Shown: piece by piece, positions 58,201 through 64,000 of the stretch
How the letters are laid out: each line of letters opens with the position of its first letter
Numbering within the stretch: the stretch's first letter is position 1
Assembly: GCA_028023455.1 (NCBI GenBank)
Contig: JAQFVV010012572.1
Span: forward strand, 1,982,001 to 2,046,000
Source of the DNA: Epiperipatus broadwayi
Lineage: Eukaryota; Onychophora; Udeonychophora; Euonychophora; Peripatidae
Direction: 5' to 3'
Length of the DNA: 64,000 bases
Notes under the pieces: model-generated
Databases searched by the model: none
Told to the model about the DNA's origin: nothing
What the model saw: the letters and a program-made list of their open reading frames with translations, nothing else
Translations under genes and position numbers: made by a program

Positions 58201-59505
58201 ATTTTTCCTGTAACTGTAATCAATGAATTATTTTAAACTTTCTATAATCTATGGCCATGCCTATTTTCTATTCTGATTATTTTATTATAATTCATGTTAT
58301 GATATGCCATAATTTCAAAGCAGAGAATAATTAATGTAATAAATTTTTGGTAAAAACAATTAGTAGCTCTCCTGATATAAATAGCTGCTTTGAAATTATT
58401 CTAAGAGATAACAATAAATCACTATGCGCACAATTAGTAGCTTTCCTGATATAAATAGCTGCTTTAAAATTATTCTAAGAGATAACAATAAATCACTATG
58501 CGCTCGTTGTTATCTATATTTAATTACTTAATATGTATTCGTCTGTATTTAAGGTTTATGAATTATTATTATATCTGTTAGTGAGATAACACACAGGCAC
58601 ATTTGCAAATAGTCTTTTATTTTTTAAATATTGATGACCACCATTTTTCCTTTTAATTCTTCGAACGGGAGAGGAGAGGGTATATGTTAGTTAGACACCA
58701 ATTTTTGTTTTTGCATTTTATTTATTTTTGATCGAATTCTTGATGCATAGCATTTTCTTTTTTTTTTTTAATTTGTATTTTGCACTGCTTTGGAATCTGA
58801 TCGCAGATGCATATTTGCAAATGTTGAAAACTCAATATTGATGAAATTCTGTTTTTGTAATTCCCGCTATTAATGAAGCCCCATCCACCATTTTTTTGAC
58901 ATTTACCATTAAACTTTTTCTGTTTTTGTTGTATTCAAATTTCATAGCGTTTTCTTGGTTTTTTTTTTCATTTCTATTTTAGAAAGATTTATTCGATTTA
59001 GGCATTTTAATTTTTCCATTTCAGCTATTTGTGAATAGAAATTATTCATTGGGGGTGGGTGTTGCATTTGAAGCATTTTCACAGATTTCTGTTTTTGTAA
59101 TTCAAATTTCATAGCGTTTTCTTGTTGTTTTTTTAATTTGTATTTTAGAAGATTTTGTTTGATATATTTTGCTTTAGGCATTTTACTTTGTCCATTTCAG
59201 CAAAGAATTCTTCATTCTGGGTGGGGGTTGCATTTGATGTATTTTCACCAATTTGTTTTTGTAATTCGAATTTCATAGCGTTTTATTATTTTTTTTAATT
59301 TGTATTTTCGAAAGATTTATTCAATTTACTTTGCTTTAGGCATTTTGTATTTTACTTATTTTTGAGCCACTTCAATTTATCGCGCGGGGAAGAAGGGGGT
59401 TATTTTATGTATTTTTACCGATTTTTATGTGTGTGTATTTTTTTTAAAATTTACATATATTATTTCACTTGATTTTTTACTTACTTTTGAAGTCTTGTTT
59501 TATGT
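55204..59505. mobile_element. Foldback element P1: ~4.3-kb palindrome
   Basis: The first ~2.1 kb and the last ~2.1 kb are reverse complements, with a centre near 57.3-57.4 kb. Matching pairs include GCAAGACATCAAAAGTAAGT (55383) with 59480-59500, ATAGATAACAATGAGCGCAT (56182) with 58500-58516, and CACCATGTCCTGCCTTGTTT (56621) with 57975-57995. The left terminus GGTAGTTTTCGGTCACG resembles the TIR of element P2. The matching right terminus is absent: homology stops at about 59505. A ~60-70 bp segment is duplicated at 58370-58500. The centre contains nested smaller inverted and direct repeats. There is no coding sequence; the minus frame at 58942-59181 is made of repeat modules. Confidence 0.75.
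56812..57811. repeat. Core motif repeated in both orientations at the P1 centre
   Basis: A ~35-bp motif, GTGAGAGGTCTATTAYGTCA followed by CATTTTAATTTGCAACTT, occurs at about 56812-56846 (minus), 57062-57100 (plus), 57255-57290 (plus), 57308-57345 (minus), 57580-57620 (plus, degenerate) and 57777-57811 (plus). It also lies near the centre of P2 at 62000-62034 (plus) and 62606-62636 (minus). It is linked to a second repeated block, AAAATATTTTCTCTTTGGCA. Its conservation beyond the rest of the element suggests a functional site or a transposition core. Confidence 0.7.
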
Positions 59506-60185
59506 CACATTTCATTTTGCAAATTTTAATATTGAAAGGGTATTCTTTACCTATCATAATGTTTCTCCTAATATGTTCCATAGTAGTATATTTTTCTTAG
59601 TTTAAACTCCTCCAAGTTAACGTATATTAATTAAAAGCAACTTAATAAAATGATAATACGTATATGCGTGTATATTTATGTAAATGCATACTTAAAATAA
59701 TACTAGCTAGTTAGTACGCATAAATAATTATCAATTTAAAGTTGTAAAATTAAATAATAGACTTAAACATTACCTGGTGTGTTGGTTTTCACACATACAT
59801 ATATGCAGAAAAAGTGCTAAGGTTATAGATTTTTACGCTTTGCTATTTTTTTTAATTATTTAATTCTAGATTATAAATTTCCTTATCCAAAATTTGCTTT
59901 TCTTTGCATAAAAGTGACAATTTCAAGGTAACCGATCCACATATACAGAGAAATGTTTTTTCCAAGTTAAAATTTGTTTTTGTAGTTTATTTCTTGGAAA
60001 TTACCTGGCCACAACATGGAAATAATTTTAAAATGTATATTTGGAACGAGAAAGGTGGCCCATTTTTTAATGTTAAATTTTTCTCCTTTACTCAACATTT
60101 TCTTTCAAAACTGTTGTATCAAAAGATGCAACATCCATATCTTTTGTATTTTTTTCAATAATTGTAAAATAATAATTTTAAATTA
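59506..60185. other. Unassigned sequence between P1 and tandem modules
   Basis: It starts with a partial core motif (TATGTCACATTTCATTTTGC at 59502), then AT-rich DNA. The plus frame at 59904-60161 (85 codons) has no domain that I recognise and is probably chance. Confidence 0.4.
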
Positions 60186-60649
60186 GTGAGGGGAAGTCCG
60201 ATTTCTGTTTTTGCAATTTTTATTTTACTTATTTTTGAGTGATTTTTTAATTTGTATTTTACTTATTTTTGAGCCATTTCTTCATTCGGGGCTGTTTTTG
60301 ATGTGTGTGTGTGTGTCTTTTTAAAAAGTTATGAATTTTCGTATTTTACTTATTTCGCTTGGGGAGGAGGATTATTTTACCAATTTCTGTAATTTTTTAA
60401 TTTGTATTTTACTTATTTTTCAGGCATTTCTTCATTCGGTGGTGGGGTGGTTTTTTTAACTTAAAAAATAATGGCGTTATTGCTGTTTTTGATGTGTGTG
60501 TGTGTGTATGTATTTTTTTTAAATTTATGAATTTTTGTATTTTACTTATTTTGCTTGGGGGGGGGGGTATTTTACCGATTTCAGTTATTTTTTTAATTTG
60601 TATTTTACTTATTTTTGAGCCATTTTTTCATTCGGAGTTGAGGTGGCTT
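60186..60649. repeat. Tandem foldback modules
   Basis: Three or more modules built from TTGTATTTTACTTATTTTTG, AGCCATTTCTTCATTCGG, a GT-repeat stretch (60304-60316, 60494-60507) and a G-rich stretch (60350-60368, 60557-60567). The same blocks in reverse complement make up the arms of P1 and P2. This looks like a partial right arm of another family member, into which P2 is inserted. Confidence 0.7.
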
Positions 60650-60657
60650 TTTTTAAC

Positions 60658-63600
60658 AATAGTGTTCGGTGATGTGTACTGTGGCCACTAGGCGATGCTG
60701 CAATACCACCAAGAAGCCTGCAGGTGATAAATTTGTATCTAAAAACGGCTGAAATCGACGGAAAATTAAAATGCCTAAGGCAAGACATCAAAAGTAAGTA
60801 AACCAAGTAAAAAATTTAGCCTGCGGCAAGACATCAAAAGTGAGTAAAAACACCAGTAAAAAATTTAGCCTGCGGCAAGACATCAAAATAATACATAAAT
60901 TTTAAAAAAGTATACACAAAATGCTGAAATGGCTCAAAAATAAGTAAAATACAAAAAAAAAAAAAAACAAGAAAATGCTATGAAATTCAAAACAGAAAAA
61001 CTTTAATGGTAAATGTCAAAAAAATTAACAATGGCGAGAGTTACAAAAACAGAATTTCATTAATATTTAGATTTCAACATTTGCAAATACGCATCTGCGA
61101 TCAGATTACAAATCAGCTATTTATATAAACTAAAAATAACATTATACGAGAGCTTCTAATTGTCTCCCAAAAATTTATCAAATTAATTATTCTCTGCCTT
61201 GAAATTATGGCATATCATTTAAATTCATCAATAATTAAAAAATATAAAGCAATAGGAACATTACACAAAAAAATAATATTACCAATTTCCTTCCAGGCAT
61301 TTGTAGTAAGCATTTGGATGTTTGCAGCATAAAAATCCATTAAAAAGAACATTATTTTGATTTAGAGAACAGATTGCAGCCCACAGTGGTTATTTGGTGG
61401 TTTAAAAAATATGACAAAGATAGCAGAAATGAACAGCAGGCTTCAGCAAAACAATTATAGTTCCGCAAAAAAACGGCAAAAAGGTTCCAATTTTTAGGCT
61501 TTCGATGCAAAATTATTTAGAGAAACATTCAAATTTTGAAGCTTATTGGAGTAAAATTATTTAGAGAAGCTTTTTTCTGAACAGATTGCAAGACACTTAA
61601 AAAATAACTGCACATTTTTAGAGAACATATTTTAACAGACTTAAATAGTAACAGCAGATTACAGTTAGCAAACAGTTATAGTTCCGCAAAAGAATAGGCA
61701 AAAGAAGGTTCAAATTTTTATCATTTTGAGTAAAAAAAGATTACCGAAAAGATGCTACTGATATTTCAGCGCGGGATTTTGAAATGTTGCCTGAAAGTTT
61801 GAGCTTGTTTAATGTTGTATTCATCTGCGTAAAATAAAAATCCATATTAACCCTGTCAAAAAATAAAAATAATCCCAACAACTTCTATTTCTAGCAGTAT
61901 AAAATAAATAATATGTCATAATAAAACTAAGCAGATATTTCAAAAGGCTACTTCAATTATATTTTGATTCAATTTGTTGGCTTTGGAAATAAAATTTTTC
62001 ATGTGAAAAGTCTATTATATCACATTTCATTTTGAAAGTACAAACTGCGACGTATAATATATTACGGTGCGATTATATTTCTCTTTTTAAATTGGTATAT
62101 GTGTATGGATTTAATTCAGTAATTTCCTAAGAATCTCATATAGCACACATATATAATGAAATGTTTACCAGTTTCTAACTTTTGCTTGTAGGTGAAATGT
62201 TAATTTTAAAAATGAATTTTGTGTATTTAGAGTGAAAGTAAATGCAATCTTTGCAGTGCCATTTTCCATTTGCTTTTGTTGAGCTAAGTTAAGAAGTTTA
62301 ACAATAGAAAGCTAATGGATTTTTAATTAATTTTATTTTTTGATAGCTAATGGATTTTTATACTGCAAATAACCTTTTTCTAATCTTTTTCACTCTAAAT
62401 ACCCAAAATTTATTTTTAAATTTAACATTTAACCTATGCGCAAAAGTGAGAAACTGGTAAATAGTCATGTAAACATCTCATTATTGTCATATGGCATTCT
62501 TAAGAAAATACTGAATTAAATCTATACATGTATACCAATTAGATTTAAAATATATATATATAATTGCACCGTAAGATAATACATGTCACAGTTTGTAGTT
62601 TCATAATGAAATGTGATGTAATAGACCTTTCACATGAAAAATATAATTTCCAAAGCTGACAAATTTAATCAAAATGTAACTGAATTAGTTTTTTGAAATA
62701 CCTGCTTAGTTTTATTATGACGTATTATTTATTTTGTACTGCTAGAAATAGAAGTTATTGGGATTATTTTTATTTTTTCACAGGGTTAATATGGATTTTT
62801 TTTTTACGCAGATGAATACAACATTAAACATGCATAAACTTTCAGGCAATATTTCAAATTCCTGCACTGAAATATCAGTAGCATCTTTTCGATAATTTTT
62901 TAATCAAAATGATAAAACTTTGAACCTTCTTTTTGCCTATTTTTTGCGGAACTATAATTGTTTGCTAATTGTAATCTGCTGTTAATTTGTGCCATCTTTG
63001 TTGTATTTTTTTAAACCAAATAACCATTGTTATTTAATCTGCTGTTACTATTTAAGTCTGTTAAAATCTGTTCTCTAAAAATGTGCAGTTATCATTTAAG
63101 CATCCTGCAATCTGCTTGAAAAAAGCTTCTCTAAATAATTTTACTCCAATAAGCTTTGATTTGAATGTTTCTCTAAATAATTTTGCATCGAAAGCCTAAA
63201 AATTTAAACCCTCTTTTTGCCTATTTTTTGCAGAACTATAATTGTTTGCTGAAGCCTGCTGTTCATTTCTGTTATCTTTGTTGTATTTTTTAAACCGCCA
63301 AATAACCAGTGTGCTGCAATCTGTTCTCTAAATCAAAATAATGTTCTTTTTAATGGATTTTTATGCTGCAAACATCCAAGTGCCTACTACAAATTGATGA
63401 ATTTAAATGATATGCCATAACAGAGAATAATTAATTTGATAAATTTTTGAGAGACAATTAGATGTTCTCGTGTAATGTTATTTTTATATAAATCGCTGCT
63501 TTGGAGTCTGATCGCAGATGCATATTTGCAAATGTTGACATCTAAATATTGATGAAATTCTGTTTTTGTAACTCCCGCCAACATAAATTTTTTTACATTT

Positions 63601-63897
63601 ACCGCTAAAGTTTTTGTTTCGAATTTCATAGCATTTTCTTGTTGTTTTTTTTTTTGTAATTTGTATTTTATTTATTTTTGAGCCATTTCAACATTTTGTT
63701 TGTGTGTGTACTTTTTTTAAAATTTACGTATTATTTCACTAGATTTTTTACTTATTTTTGATGTCTTGCGTTAGGCATTTTAATTTTATTTTTCCGTCGA
63801 TTTCAGCTGTTTTTGGATATAAAATTATCACTTGCAGGTTTCTTGGTGCTATTGCAGCGCCGCCTAGTGGCCATAGTACGTGTCACCGAACACTACC
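60658..63897. mobile_element. Foldback element P2: 3.24-kb palindrome with 8-bp target duplication
   Basis: The element starts AATAGTGTTCGGTGATGTG and ends ACGTGTCACCGAACACTACC, giving an inverted terminal core TAGTGTTCGGTGA. The whole element is palindromic with ~1.6-kb arms and a ~100-bp spacer near 62.3 kb. For example, AATGCCTAAGGCAAGACATC (60769) pairs with 63763-63783. It is flanked by exact TTTTTAAC repeats (60650-60657 and 63898-63905). The uninterrupted relative at 60458-60464 shows the empty-site form TTTTTTTAACTT. An 8-bp duplication with TAGTGTTCGG-type ends fits the hAT superfamily, or possibly P; that is inference. No transposase is encoded, so it is non-autonomous. The small frames at 60609-60806 and 63387-63629 are within arms. 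Confidence 0.85.
60682..60701 (+). promoter_or_regulatory. CTCF-like motif in the P2 left terminus
   Basis: TGGCCACTAGGCGATGCTGC lies just inside the left end, with its inverted partner GCAGCGCCGCCTAGTGGCCA at 63854-63873, and a related TGGCCACTAGGTGATG at 55228 in P1. The right-end version contains CCACTAGGCGGCGCTGC, an excellent match to the CTCF core. Similar motifs occur in the otherwise unrelated RTE tail at 39.0-39.2 kb. Confidence 0.3.
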
Positions 63898-63905
63898 TTT
63901 TTAAC

Positions 63906-64000
63906 TAGAAAAATAATAACATTACTGTTTTTAATGTGTGTGCGTGTGTACTTTTTAAAAATGTATGAATTTTTGTATTTTACTTATTTTTGAGACATTT
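63906..64000. repeat. Continuation of foldback modules to the window end
   Basis: TAGAAAAATAATAACATTAC, a GT-rich stretch and TTTTGTATTTTACTTATTTT continue the module seen at 60465-60555. This shows that P2 interrupts a larger member of the same family that runs off the window. Confidence 0.65.

Noticed and set aside
58942-59181. 79-codon lysine-rich frame
   Set aside because: It is built from the repeated modules of the foldback arm and is a by-product of their composition.

Overview
This window is AT-rich (roughly three quarters A+T by eye), non-coding eukaryotic DNA that is almost entirely transposable elements and their debris. No host gene, rRNA or convincing functional tRNA is visible. 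The element mix is RTE-type and other LINEs, Penelope-like elements, Ty3/gypsy pol, hAT, mariner and pogo-like DNA elements, long foldback elements and a 1.4-kb satellite. This points to an invertebrate animal. One LTR promoter carries a TATA box plus an initiator matching the arthropod consensus TCAKTY, so an arthropod is the best guess, but the sequence does not settle the taxon.

Region by region: 1-6.4 kb is AT-rich DNA with a decayed RTE-like reverse transcriptase and two copies of a pogo/Tigger-like MITE that differ sharply in CpG decay. 6.47-15.12 kb is a tandem array of five nearly identical 1.42-kb units; the first carries a 1.65-kb solo LTR. Diverged units follow to 16.99 kb, and homology to the unit reappears at 29.43 kb. 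Between those points lies a dead hAT transposon (16.99-29.43 kb). It contains a mariner remnant, a ~7.9-kb insertion with strong G-over-C skew, and a 450-bp foldback MITE whose target-site duplication can be read inside the transposase frame.

31.1-32.0 kb holds two more copies of that MITE. 35.6-36.1 kb is the endonuclease end of a Penelope-like element. 36.30-37.24 kb is a 947-bp near-perfect palindrome bounded by 13-bp direct repeats. 38.2-51.5 kb is a decayed Ty3/gypsy pol cut in two by an ~11.6-kb block. That block contains two RTE copies in inverted orientation, which share RT sequence and a ~1.1-kb 3' segment not seen on a third copy, a Penelope-like element inserted in one of them, and a minus-strand LINE fragment.

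The third RTE copy at 53.5-54.7 kb keeps the ordinary C-terminus and ends in a short GAT repeat. From 55.2 kb to the end the DNA consists of two long palindromic (foldback) elements and tandem modules of the same family. The 3.24-kb one (60658-63897) has an exact 8-bp target-site duplication and sits inside a related module. This foldback family is the best candidate for something undescribed.

Insertion order, where it can be inferred: satellite before hAT before foldback MITE; gypsy before the RTE inverted pair before the Penelope-like element; older foldback modules before the 3.24-kb palindrome.
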